This document shows, piece by piece, positions 1-5,887 of a stretch of DNA of 10,860 nucleotides. Source of the DNA: Methanobacteriota archaeon (GTDB lineage: Archaea; Thermoplasmatota; Poseidoniia; Poseidoniales; Thalassarchaeaceae); NCBI GenBank assembly GCA_002728565.1, contig PBUX01000034.1, forward strand, positions 61,831 to 72,690, in the 5' to 3' direction. Both the position numbers and the translations under genes were made by a program. The first letter of the stretch is position 1, and each line of letters starts with the position of its first letter. The notes under the pieces are model-generated. The model was not told the origin of the DNA and ran no database searches. It worked only from the letters and a program-made list of their open reading frames with translations.

Positions 1-126
1 CATCCTCCCGAAAAGGCAGCACAGCACGAGTCCGATAGCAATGATGGCTCCAAGGCTTACTGAAGCCTCGGCTATTTTGCGAAACATTACCAATCCAAGA
101 ATCATTGGTTCCCTCTTGAGAAGCAT
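1..126 (-). CDS. Putative membrane protein, N-terminal fragment (runs off left edge)
   Basis: Reading leftward from an ATG at 126, the frame stays open for 42 codons to the window edge. A short basic start (MLLKREP) is followed by a polar stretch and then a hydrophobic segment at about residues 25-40 (core GAIIAIGLVLCCLF) that looks like a transmembrane helix. A Shine-Dalgarno-like GGGTGAGG lies about 6-8 bases upstream of the ATG on the minus strand, which supports this start; later ATGs at codons 8 and 14 are alternatives. The gene diverges from the recombinase. I do not recognise a family, and only the N-terminus is visible, so function is unknown. A chance open frame at the edge remains possible. 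Confidence 0.5.
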   Translation of the reverse strand, partial: MLLKREPMILGLVMFRKIAEASVSLGAIIAIGLVLCCLFGRM

Positions 127-140
127 TCAAGTCCTCACCC

Positions 141-204
141 GTGCCCTCCAAGCCGTCCGAAAGGACGGGGATGCACACACCGTTCGCGGTGAGAGGCGAG
201 GCAC
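141..204 (+). ncRNA. Possible structured RNA: three-helix junction with GAAA and UUCG loops
   Basis: Three helices can be drawn by eye. Stem 1 pairs 141-148 (GTGCC, one bulged C, TC) with 198-204 (GAGGCAC). Hairpin 2 is 153-158 CCGTCC, loop GAAA, 163-168 GGACGG. Hairpin 3 is 178-182 CACCG, loop TTCG, 187-191 CGGTG. Both loops are stable tetraloop classes only when read on the plus strand; the complement would give TTTC and CGAA. The element lies in the divergent spacer and could be a small RNA or the structured leader of the recombinase mRNA. Stem 1 ends just before an ATG at 205, so folding could affect initiation there. It matches no RNA family I know. The pairing is seen; the RNA gene itself is inference. 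Confidence 0.3.
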
Positions 205-246
205 ATGCTGCAGGGAGGCGAAAGGGTTTCTGAGGGGGACTTCCCC

Positions 247-1248
247 ATGCGTTTGCTCAGAGTTGCCGACTTGAAGTGGCATGAATGCTGGGTCCAGCAA
301 CTCCGTTCTGAGAAGAAGAGCAGCCACACAATCAGGGCATACCAGGTGGCTGCCAAGGGCTTGGTAACAACCACTCTACCGGGCGAGGGCAAATCCAGTT
401 GGAGCAAAATCCAGGAACTCTCGGTGCGAGAGATTCGAGCAGCAATCGATCCAAACAATGGCAGAATGGATGCTTGGATAAACAAATTGGGGGATCTGAA
501 GCCAAATACAATTAATGCGAAGATTGCAGCTGCCTCCCACCTATTGAGATGGTTGGGTCACAGCACTCCTGAGTGGATTCAGAGGCCATCTAGGAACCGA
601 CCCCTTCCAAAGACTCTGGGTCGGAGGGAGCTGAACAGGTTGAAGCGGGCCACTCTGGATTCAGAAGACCCACTAGCAGTACCAATCTGCACAACTCTTC
701 TAGACACAGGACTGAGAATCTCGGAGCTTTGCGGGTTGGACATCGACGACGTTGACACCGAGGACATGTCAGCTTTAGTTATCGGAGGGAAAGGGGAGAA
801 GGACAGGACGGTGCTCTTCACCCAATCCACGGTGGATGTTATCGAGTCGTGGATGCCAATCAGGGAAAACAGGAGCAACCTTGCCAATACCCAATCAAGG
901 GCAATGTTCCTGTCCAGAAGAGGGAGAAGGATCAATCCACGCTCGATTCAGAAAATGATGGACAGGCTCGCCGACTCAGCAGATATTCCGAGAACTAGGC
1001 TTAGCCCACATACGCTCAGACACACATTTGCCACAGGATTATTGGAGAGGGGAGCGGATTTGGTCACGATCCAGCGCTTACTAGGCCACTCCAGCATCGC
1101 CACCACAAGGGTCTACTTGGAGATAGGGGACCAGACACTTAGGGAGATATATCACAGGGCGCAGAACTTGCCGGAAAGTCCAGACTCGCCCGAACAAGTA
1201 ATCAGCGACTCAGAGGAGGCCGCGGTTTCACCAATTTCTCACGATTGA
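247..1248 (+). CDS. Tyrosine recombinase/integrase, XerA/XerC-like
   Basis: This is a site-specific DNA recombinase that cuts and rejoins DNA through a 3'-phosphotyrosine intermediate. The N-terminal half is a SAM-like core-binding domain (motif SSHTIRAYQ near residue 25). The C-terminal half has the full catalytic set, numbered from the 247 start: Arg157 in TGLRISEL, Lys182 in GGKGEKDR, His255 and Arg258 in HTLRH, His281 in LLGH and nucleophile Tyr290 in RVYLEI. About 35 acidic, Ser-rich residues trail the tyrosine. I prefer ATG 247 because GAGGGGG lies 8 bases upstream; ATG 205 would add 14 uninformative residues. At 333 residues it is slightly longer than typical archaeal XerA. It meets the next leftward gene tail to tail with no spacer. 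The family is certain; a role in chromosome dimer resolution rather than element mobility is inferred from the core-gene surroundings and the lack of phage genes. Confidence 0.92.
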   Translation: MRLLRVADLKWHECWVQQLRSEKKSSHTIRAYQVAAKGLVTTTLPGEGKSSWSKIQELSVREIRAAIDPNNGRMDAWINKLGDLKPNTINAKIAAASHLLRWLGHSTPEWIQRPSRNRPLPKTLGRRELNRLKRATLDSEDPLAVPICTTLLDTGLRISELCGLDIDDVDTEDMSALVIGGKGEKDRTVLFTQSTVDVIESWMPIRENRSNLANTQSRAMFLSRRGRRINPRSIQKMMDRLADSADIPRTRLSPHTLRHTFATGLLERGADLVTIQRLLGHSSIATTRVYLEIGDQTLREIYHRAQNLPESPDSPEQVISDSEEAAVSPISHD

Positions 1249-1443
1249 CTACTTCCTCGAGGGGTTCTTTTTACCCAACCTCTTTCCGACTGAATCCGGG
1301 CCCTTCCATGATCTATTGGCTTCCTCGGTGTTTCCGGGATGACCGGGGATGGGGCAGTACTTACCCGATCTACACCTGCTGCAGTTGTCCGAAGGAGGCC
1401 TTTCGACGATTTTCTGCAGTCTGCCGTACTTCCTCCTTGGCAT
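1249..1443 (-). CDS. Small basic Cys/His (zinc-finger-like) protein, 64 aa
   Basis: A leftward frame fills the gap between the recombinase and the next rightward gene. The protein starts MPRRKYGRLQK and has C-x2-C-x5-C-x4-H at residues 21-35 (CSRC, then CPIPGH), a spacing that could hold one zinc ion. It ends in a Lys/Arg-rich tail (KKNPSRK). A plausible AAGGA lies about 6 bases before the ATG. Codon choice (AGG, GGT, CCC) resembles the neighbours. The TAG stop is directly adjacent to the recombinase stop, as in the other convergent pairs of this window. Binding to nucleic acid or ribosomes is a guess from charge and the Cys/His cluster. I do not recognise the family. Other frames here are longer by a few codons but lack these signs. 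Confidence 0.6.
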   Translation of the reverse strand: MPRRKYGRLQKIVERPPSDNCSRCRSGKYCPIPGHPGNTEEANRSWKGPDSVGKRLGKKNPSRK

Positions 1444-1467
1444 ATTAGTTCCTTCAATAGACGGGAC

Positions 1468-1476
1468 TTATGCATT
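1468..1476. promoter_or_regulatory. Possible shared TATA element between divergent genes
   Basis: In the 78-base spacer between the leftward small Cys/His gene and the rightward hypothetical gene, CTTATGCAT is the best TATA-like stretch. It is nearly symmetric around ATGCAT, so it could serve both directions. Read leftward, the start site would fall about 27 bases on, close to the ATG at 1443, giving a nearly leaderless mRNA. Read rightward it would give a leader of about 20 bases. This is weak positional evidence only. Confidence 0.2.
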
Positions 1477-1521
1477 GTTACAAACGCACAACTTTGAATC
1501 GTAAGGACTCAGGCTAGTAAC

Positions 1522-2280
1522 ATGGGTGGCGAAGAAGAGGGCATGAATGGCCCCATTGGTGCCCACCCAAGTCGATCGGTCTTGTTCGCTCAAGTGGCCG
1601 ACTCAGACCCAAGAGTTTCTTTCGATGAGGGCGGATTGATGTTGGAAACAGGCTCTCCAGGATCCGTCGGCAAAGCATTCCTGGGGGACGTCGCATGGGC
1701 GACAATGAGGGCGATGGCCCCCCATGATCCTCCCGTTTTCGTCAAGGAACCAATATACGACGAGCAACGTTGGAAGATTTCCTGCTCTTCTGGAGAGCTC
1801 AGCGTCACGATATCCAGCAGGCACTATTGGGGCTTCGGCCTTCTAACCAGATGCTTCCTAAATGAGATCGTCATAGACGGAGAGTTGGACGCTCGCGCGC
1901 GCTGCGCCCATGACATTGCGGCTTCTCTCGGAAGGAACCCCTGGGAGCCTTCTCGGGTCAAGGCCTTTGAGAGGGCGACTTCAGCCAAGATGGCTTCCCA
2001 CGTCTCGGCCTGGGGGGAGTTAGTCAATTTAGCAAAGAATAACATGAATGATCAAATCGATATTCTTCAGGACTCTCTGAATCGCCTCAAGGGGGTCCGG
2101 GAAGGATCAGAGACCATTCTCTCGGAAGCAGAAGAATCGCTCGATCGTGCCAGGAAAGCACTCTCCGACAAAAACGCACCAGCAGTGGAGAGGGCACTAA
2201 GCCGCGCTTCTAGTGCGATTTTTCGCGCGGACCCAAACACCGATTTCGACAACGCAGAGCGAGATCTTTTGGAAAACTAG
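1522..2280 (+). CDS. Hypothetical protein, 252 aa, helical C-terminal tail
   Basis: I do not recognise this protein. There is no signal peptide or clear membrane segment, so it is probably cytoplasmic. Residues about 20-145 look like a mixed alpha/beta domain, with Trp- and His-containing patches (RHYWGFGL) and a conserved-looking LGRNPWEPSRV. From about residue 168 to the end the sequence is polar and strongly helical, with heptad-like Leu/Ile spacing (DQIDILQDSLNRL) suggesting a coiled coil or helical bundle, followed by an acidic end. The start could instead be the ATG at 1543, which has GAGG just before it; neither start has a strong ribosome site. The TAG stop overlaps the TAG stop of leftward secG within a shared CTAG. 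Length, composition and the tight convergent packing argue that it is a real gene. Confidence 0.8.
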   Translation: MGGEEEGMNGPIGAHPSRSVLFAQVADSDPRVSFDEGGLMLETGSPGSVGKAFLGDVAWATMRAMAPHDPPVFVKEPIYDEQRWKISCSSGELSVTISSRHYWGFGLLTRCFLNEIVIDGELDARARCAHDIAASLGRNPWEPSRVKAFERATSAKMASHVSAWGELVNLAKNNMNDQIDILQDSLNRLKGVREGSETILSEAEESLDRARKALSDKNAPAVERALSRASSAIFRADPNTDFDNAERDLLEN

Positions 2281-2498
2281 AGCCCTAGGGCGGACCACAT
2301 CCAAGACCACACTCCATGCTGCGCCAGATAGACGACAACGCTGAAAGAGATGCAAGCGAAGTAAATCGCACCCTTGGGAATCTGGATAGCGTCTTCTGAC
2401 TCCTCATCGAAGTATCTGATAAGGCCAGCAGCCTGCTGAATTCCGCTGCCCTCCCTCTTCTTCGTCCTAACCTTGGAGGACGTTGAACTCCTTGCCAT
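2277..2498 (-). CDS. secG: Preprotein translocase subunit Sec61-beta/SecG
   Basis: This is the small beta subunit of the archaeal SecYE-beta protein-conducting channel in the cell membrane. At 73 residues it has the usual family size. The N-terminus is basic and cytoplasmic (TKKREGSG). The family signature AGLIRYFDEE occupies residues 24-33, followed by an IPKG turn and one tail-anchor helix at about 43-60; the C-terminus is Trp-rich. It is the second gene of a leftward pair, 55 bases after a hypothetical gene, and may be co-transcribed with it. AT-rich GAAATAGG lies about 30 bases upstream of the ATG, so a private, nearly leaderless promoter is also possible. Its stop codon overlaps the convergent gene's stop. 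Confidence 0.94.
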   Translation of the reverse strand: MARSSTSSKVRTKKREGSGIQQAAGLIRYFDEESEDAIQIPKGAIYFACISFSVVVYLAQHGVWSWMWSALGL

Positions 2499-2553
2499 CC
2501 TACCAGCGCACCCACATTCCCTATTTCAACGCCACTAGCGGAAAAATCCACTA

Positions 2554-2913
2554 TCAAGGCTCCAGAGTCTCAATTAGAACGCAGCCTCCGTCGAGCTCCA
2601 CGATCACAGATGCAGCACCCATCGCTGTTTCCAAACCATCAGTCATCAGTATCTCCCTCCTGAGCCCCCTATTGGACTGGAAAACTAGTCTGTGACTCAA
2701 TCTCTCGAGTACGTCTCTGTCAACAACCTGCCAAGTCCACTCGTCTTGTGAAACCGTCATCAGTGCCTCAATTGGGATCATTGTGCCTTTTTTCCCCTCA
2801 AGGCCTCTTGCCCTTTTCATCAATTCATTGAGCTTCATCTTAGCTCCAATTTCATCAGTCTTGGTCGGCTCAGAGCCTTTTCTTGATATCCTTCTGAATC
2901 TTGACATTTGCAT
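2554..2913 (-). CDS. Hypothetical protein upstream of secG, about 119 aa
   Basis: This is a leftward frame ending in TGA at 2554. It can open as far as an ATG at 2964, but I prefer the ATG at 2913 (MQMSRFRR) or the one two codons later, because the TATA-like element at 2956-2961 would otherwise lie inside the gene. The N-terminus is very basic (SRFRRISRKG), followed by a Lys-rich helix (MKLNELMKRARGL). The rest is mixed: IPIEALMTV, a Trp-containing DEWTWQVVDRDVLERL, and a hydrophobic C-terminal strand-rich part (ASVIVELDGGCVLIE). No membrane helix or metal site is seen. I do not recognise the family. It is followed by secG 55 bases downstream and diverges from the methyltransferase. Confidence 0.65.
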   Translation of the reverse strand: MQMSRFRRISRKGSEPTKTDEIGAKMKLNELMKRARGLEGKKGTMIPIEALMTVSQDEWTWQVVDRDVLERLSHRLVFQSNRGLRREILMTDGLETAMGAASVIVELDGGCVLIETLEP

Positions 2914-2951
2914 CCCATGCGGAAATTCCGCGAACGCCGAGCGAATCATTG

Positions 2952-2964
2952 ATGGTATAACCAT
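2952..2964 (-). promoter_or_regulatory. TATA-like element in a 5-bp inverted repeat, leftward promoter
   Basis: ATGGT-ATA-ACCAT forms an inverted repeat centred on an AT core that reads TTATAC leftward. A start site about 27 bases further left would fall near 2930, giving a leader of about 15-20 bases before the preferred ATG at 2913. It could also be read rightward or bind a dimeric regulator. This is positional inference only. Confidence 0.3.
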
Positions 2965-3023
2965 TGTCTATGCCGTTCACAGAGCGGAACCCAATTTCAA
3001 GGACATTGCCGATTGCGAAACCT

Positions 3024-3032
3024 AGTATAATT
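3024..3032 (+). promoter_or_regulatory. TATA box for the NSUN-type methyltransferase gene
   Basis: AGTATAATT is a good archaeal TATA-like sequence. Its centre is about 32 bases before the ATG at 3060. With the usual 26-27 base TATA-to-start distance, the mRNA would begin near 3054, giving a very short or leaderless transcript. This fits the absence of any ribosome-binding site before 3060 and argues against the upstream in-frame ATG at 2964. Confidence 0.45.
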
Positions 3033-3059
3033 CATGTTTGCCTATCGAACCGAAAACCC

Positions 3060-4691
3060 ATGGGAGCCAGTAGCGAACCCTCTTGGAAGGAGCTCTCTGA
3101 GAGAAGCGTCTTGCTGAAGGCAGTAAAGCACTGGAGGGAGGATCCTGATAATTGGCTCAGGGAATCATTCGAAAGGCTTCCAGAGACCGTTCGTGTCAAT
3201 CCTCTGAGCGCAGATAGTGACTGGGTTGAGTCTTGGCTAGAAGATGCATCTGGAAAAAGATTGGAGTGGTTCAAAGGGCCCGGGAGTGCATGGGAGCTGC
3301 CATTCGCCCGCGGCTCCGCTCCCGATGGGCTCAAGCAACTTCTCGTAGCGCTACATGATACCGGGCGGATCACACGTCAAGAAGCAGCCTCGATGCTTCC
3401 AGTTTTGGCCCTAGGTCCAAAATCTGGTGATTTGGTACTCGACCTCTGCGCCTCACCCGGCTCAAAGACTACCCAGATTTGCGAACACCTAAGCGGCGAG
3501 GGGGCCGTGATTGCAAACGAGGTCGTAAACGGACGGGTCAACACCCTGGTCTCAAACATTCACCGACACTCCTCGAAGACAGCTCTGATCGTCAATCACG
3601 ATGGAAGGCACTTTCCAAAAGTCCCAGGCGAGGGTTTCGACCGCATCTTGGTAGATGCGCCATGTACAGGCTCAGGGACAACTCGGAAAAATCCAGAAAT
3701 TTGGAGCAAGTGGCTGCCATCATCCGGATTTTCACTACACGATCTCCAACATGGGCTATTGACAAGCGCAATTAGGCTCGCAAAGCCAGGTGCTAGAATC
3801 GTGTACTCCACTTGTTCCTTGGATCCAATCGAGAATGAGGCCGTCGTAGCTAGGGCACTGTCCTCTGAAATGGTCAAGATACTGCCAGGGCATGATCTCA
3901 TCCCATCAGTCCCATCCGATGTGGGGATGACCGATTGGACGCCACTGGACGATGAGGGGAATCCAATGGTGCACGATGAATGCCCATCCCATCTGATGCC
4001 CTTGCACAAATCTCCACACAATCAATCTCTGAAGAATTGCGTACGAATTTGGAACGACTCCCTTGGAGGGGGTGGATTCTTCTTAGCAGTGCTCGAGAAG
4101 ATAAAATCAGAAAAGTCGACGCCTTCAAAATCCGTGGAATCGGACTCCATAGATCCAATATCGCCGGACCCCGACCACTTCCCCGTGCCTATCGATGACT
4201 ATTGGCGGGACGCACTCAAATCAGAATGGGCAGATATTCCAGAGGGACTTTGGACAAGGGGCAAGACACTACTTTGGACCAGTAACGCCATTGAAGAGGT
4301 ATGGAAGTCCGAGGGAAGTCGAAAGGGAGGGAGGAGGAGAACACCCGGGTACCAGTGGCACCCCCTGAAAGTAGTTCACGCCGGAATGACATTGGCCAGA
4401 CTGCGCAAAGGCAGACTGGACAGAATCACCTCAAGGGGGGCAAGCAGAATAGGTGCAGGGAAAGGCCCATCATTCGTAAATGTGCAGGGGGGCCTCATTG
4501 ACGCAATCCTACTTGGCCAAACCCCCACAATCGAAGAAGGCACAGAAATATCCGAAATCGGACCGGGTTCTGCAATTCTGATTGATGGCTCTGGCACGGT
4601 GCTACCGGTCTGGGCTGGTGCCAAGATCACACCCATGGTAAACGAATCTGAAAAAGTCGTCCTCCGTGCCATCAGGGGCATGGAAAATTGA
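3060..4691 (+). CDS. NOL1/NOP2/Sun-family RNA m5C methyltransferase, NSUN2/Trm4-like
   Basis: This enzyme should methylate cytosine C5 in RNA, probably tRNA, using S-adenosylmethionine. Numbered from 3060 it has 543 residues. SAM-binding motif I is DLCASPGSKTTQ at 128; motif IV is DAPC with Cys202, the product-release cysteine; motif VI is YSTCSLDPIENEAV with nucleophile Cys252. The following blocks (IVNHDGRHFP, GSGTTRKNPEIWSKW, GGGGFFLAVLEK) are close to what I recall of eukaryotic NSUN2/Trm4. After the catalytic domain comes an acidic Ser/Pro linker and a C-terminal domain of about 170 residues with a basic GSRKGGRRR patch and a possibly PUA-like beta fold (PLKVVHAGMTLARL onward). Known archaeal Trm4-type enzymes are much shorter. 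The reading frame can be extended to 2964, but the TATA box at 3024 makes 3060 the better start. Family is certain; substrate is inferred. Confidence 0.93.
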   Translation: MGASSEPSWKELSERSVLLKAVKHWREDPDNWLRESFERLPETVRVNPLSADSDWVESWLEDASGKRLEWFKGPGSAWELPFARGSAPDGLKQLLVALHDTGRITRQEAASMLPVLALGPKSGDLVLDLCASPGSKTTQICEHLSGEGAVIANEVVNGRVNTLVSNIHRHSSKTALIVNHDGRHFPKVPGEGFDRILVDAPCTGSGTTRKNPEIWSKWLPSSGFSLHDLQHGLLTSAIRLAKPGARIVYSTCSLDPIENEAVVARALSSEMVKILPGHDLIPSVPSDVGMTDWTPLDDEGNPMVHDECPSHLMPLHKSPHNQSLKNCVRIWNDSLGGGGFFLAVLEKIKSEKSTPSKSVESDSIDPISPDPDHFPVPIDDYWRDALKSEWADIPEGLWTRGKTLLWTSNAIEEVWKSEGSRKGGRRRTPGYQWHPLKVVHAGMTLARLRKGRLDRITSRGASRIGAGKGPSFVNVQGGLIDAILLGQTPTIEEGTEISEIGPGSAILIDGSGTVLPVWAGAKITPMVNESEKVVLRAIRGMEN

Positions 4692-4714
4692 GATAATCTA
4701 GTATTTCACATTCA

Positions 4715-4720
4715 TTTTTT
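4715..4720 (+). terminator. Possible oligo-T terminator after the methyltransferase gene
   Basis: A run of six T lies 24 bases past the methyltransferase stop, in an AT-rich stretch before the Lrp-type gene. Archaeal RNA polymerase can stop at T-runs without a hairpin. The run is short and no stem is visible, so support is weak. Confidence 0.25.
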
Positions 4721-4802
4721 GGACACTCTCCCATGTAATCATTGAAATGCATGGCATATGTTCAACCAGCATAGGAGAAGAAAACTCAACGGGATGATGA
4801 AC

Positions 4803-5246
4803 ATGGACGAGGTAGATAAACGAATCATCAAGGTGTTGGAGTCCGACGCCAGAACATCGCTCAGAAGCATCGCCGAACAGGTTGGAGTGGCTCTGGGCAC
4901 GGTGAGTAACAGAGTCAGAAAGCTCGAGAGCAGGGGTTTGATCAAGGGCTACACTGTTTTGTTGGACCCTGACAAATCAGGCTGGGGGCTAAGCGTACTC
5001 ATCGGCCTCCGGATCCAAAAGGGAAGGTTGATGGAAATCCAGAGAAAGATAGCGGAGGATTACAGGGTCTACGGGGTCTATGACGTCACTGGGGACTACG
5101 ACTCCATGATTCTTGCAAGGGCCCAAGACCGGGACGATCTAGACGACCTGATCAAGAATGTAATTAGCATGGGCGGTATCGAGAGGTCCGTTACCCACCT
5201 GGTGCTTAACACCGTCAAGGAGATGCCCCCCTCACTTCCAGAGTAG
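4803..5246 (+). CDS. Lrp/AsnC-family transcriptional regulator
   Basis: This is a DNA-binding regulator of the feast/famine type, expected to act as dimers or octamers and often responsive to amino acids. From the ATG at 4803 the protein has 148 residues, the normal family length. Residues about 1-50 form the winged helix-turn-helix (DEVDKRIIKVLESDART, then LRSIAEQVGVALGTVSNRV, the recognition helix, and GLIKGY). The remainder is the RAM/ligand-binding domain, with the hallmark VYDVTGDYD loop and a closing NTVKEM strand. In-frame ATGs at 4758, 4794 and 4797 are alternatives, but family members normally begin just before DEVD. GCATATG near 4754 could be its TATA element. It stands alone, converging on the TOPRIM gene with 3 bases between stops. 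The ligand and targets cannot be told from sequence; autoregulation is common in the family. Confidence 0.94.
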   Translation: MDEVDKRIIKVLESDARTSLRSIAEQVGVALGTVSNRVRKLESRGLIKGYTVLLDPDKSGWGLSVLIGLRIQKGRLMEIQRKIAEDYRVYGVYDVTGDYDSMILARAQDRDDLDDLIKNVISMGGIERSVTHLVLNTVKEMPPSLPE

Positions 5247-5249
5247 GTG

Positions 5250-5690
5250 CTAAAGAATATCATCCAGGAAGGAATCAATCATCGGTGCCAGGGCCTCGCT
5301 ATACGGAGAAAGAGACTCAACGGTCCTCCCCTCCGGCTTCATTGCCTTGAGCAGAGAATTCCTGAGCCCCTCGTCAACAGTCACATCCATTGCCATCAAA
5401 CGTTCTCTAATTAGAGACTGCAATTTACCTCCTGTCCTATCCCAATCCATCAGTAGAATAATTGGGGCTCCGCCATCCATCGCACGAGCATCACCATATT
5501 CGCTGTGAAGGTAAGCTACTAGCCTACTGGTGTCCCATCCCTTGTTTATCCTCTCAATGGCGCCCTTGAATCCAAGGTCCCTTAGAGCTCGCTCATCTTT
5601 GATGCCCTCTACAAGGACGGGAACCCCACAGCCACCCTGATCTAGTGGCATGTTTCTGACTATTGAGGCACAAATCGCCTTTGCAGCCAT
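5250..5690 (-). CDS. TOPRIM-domain protein, UPF0292-like
   Basis: A leftward gene for a small, single-domain TOPRIM protein, the metal-dependent fold shared by primases, topoisomerases and RNase M5. From the ATG at 5690 it has 146 residues. The first acidic motif is VEGIKD (Glu28, Asp32) and the second is LLMDWDRTG (Asp82, Asp84), which together would bind magnesium; a helical C-terminus follows. I place it near the archaeal UPF0292 group from its size and the VEG-x-x-D-E-RALRDLG block; biochemical role is not established to my knowledge. ATG 5690 has AGAGGT at good spacing. TTG 5732 (with GAAGGGG upstream) and TTG 5759 are in-frame alternatives that would add a Lys/Arg/Glu-containing helix. 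It diverges from the cox operon, sharing its upstream AT-rich promoter region. Confidence 0.85.
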   Translation of the reverse strand: MAAKAICASIVRNMPLDQGGCGVPVLVEGIKDERALRDLGFKGAIERINKGWDTSRLVAYLHSEYGDARAMDGGAPIILLMDWDRTGGKLQSLIRERLMAMDVTVDEGLRNSLLKAMKPEGRTVESLSPYSEALAPMIDSFLDDIL

Positions 5691-5797
5691 CTCGAACCTC
5701 TTCTCACGGTTATGCGGACCTTTGTAACTCAACCAAAAAACCCCTTCAAACAGCGTCAATTACACATTGCACAGTGGATGGTCAGTTACAAGCTATT

Positions 5798-5807
5798 CTA
5801 AAAATAC
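5798..5807 (+). promoter_or_regulatory. TATA-like box for the cox operon
   Basis: CTAAAAATAC is the most AT-rich stretch upstream of coxB. A start site about 27 bases past its centre would fall near 5830, just before the hairpin at 5834-5869. On the other strand the same AT-rich block could serve the leftward TOPRIM gene. This is inference from position and composition. Confidence 0.4.
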
Positions 5808-5833
5808 AAAGATTACATCATGTCCTTCTTGTG

Positions 5834-5869
5834 CAACCCTTATGAGGGGATTTTCCCCCCGAAGGGTTG
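5834..5869 (+). promoter_or_regulatory. Strong leader hairpin upstream of coxB
   Basis: CAACCCTT (5834-5841) pairs perfectly with AAGGGTTG (5862-5869) over 8 bp. Inside it, GGGGA (5846-5850) pairs with TCCCC (5854-5858) around a TTT loop. The two stems are separated only by short internal loops (ATGA and CCCG). If transcription starts near 5830, this forms the very 5' end of the cox mRNA. Its last base overlaps the GGAG at 5869-5872, so the structure could protect the message or limit ribosome access. It could instead be a DNA operator. The base pairing is seen; the role is inferred. Confidence 0.55.
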
Positions 5870-5887
5870 GAGATTGGCGTGACTGTG

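Noticed and set aside
127..246. A dif-like recombination site near the recombinase gene
   Set aside because: No pair of inverted 11-base arms around a 6-base centre was found; the inverted repeats there are short RNA-type hairpins.
41..274. A 77-codon rightward open frame at the left edge
   Set aside because: It lacks a ribosome site, overlaps the recombinase start and opposes a better-supported leftward frame with a membrane segment.
2964..3059. Extended N-terminus of the methyltransferase from ATG 2964
   Set aside because: The TATA box at 3024-3032 lies inside this extension and the extra 32 residues show no family similarity.
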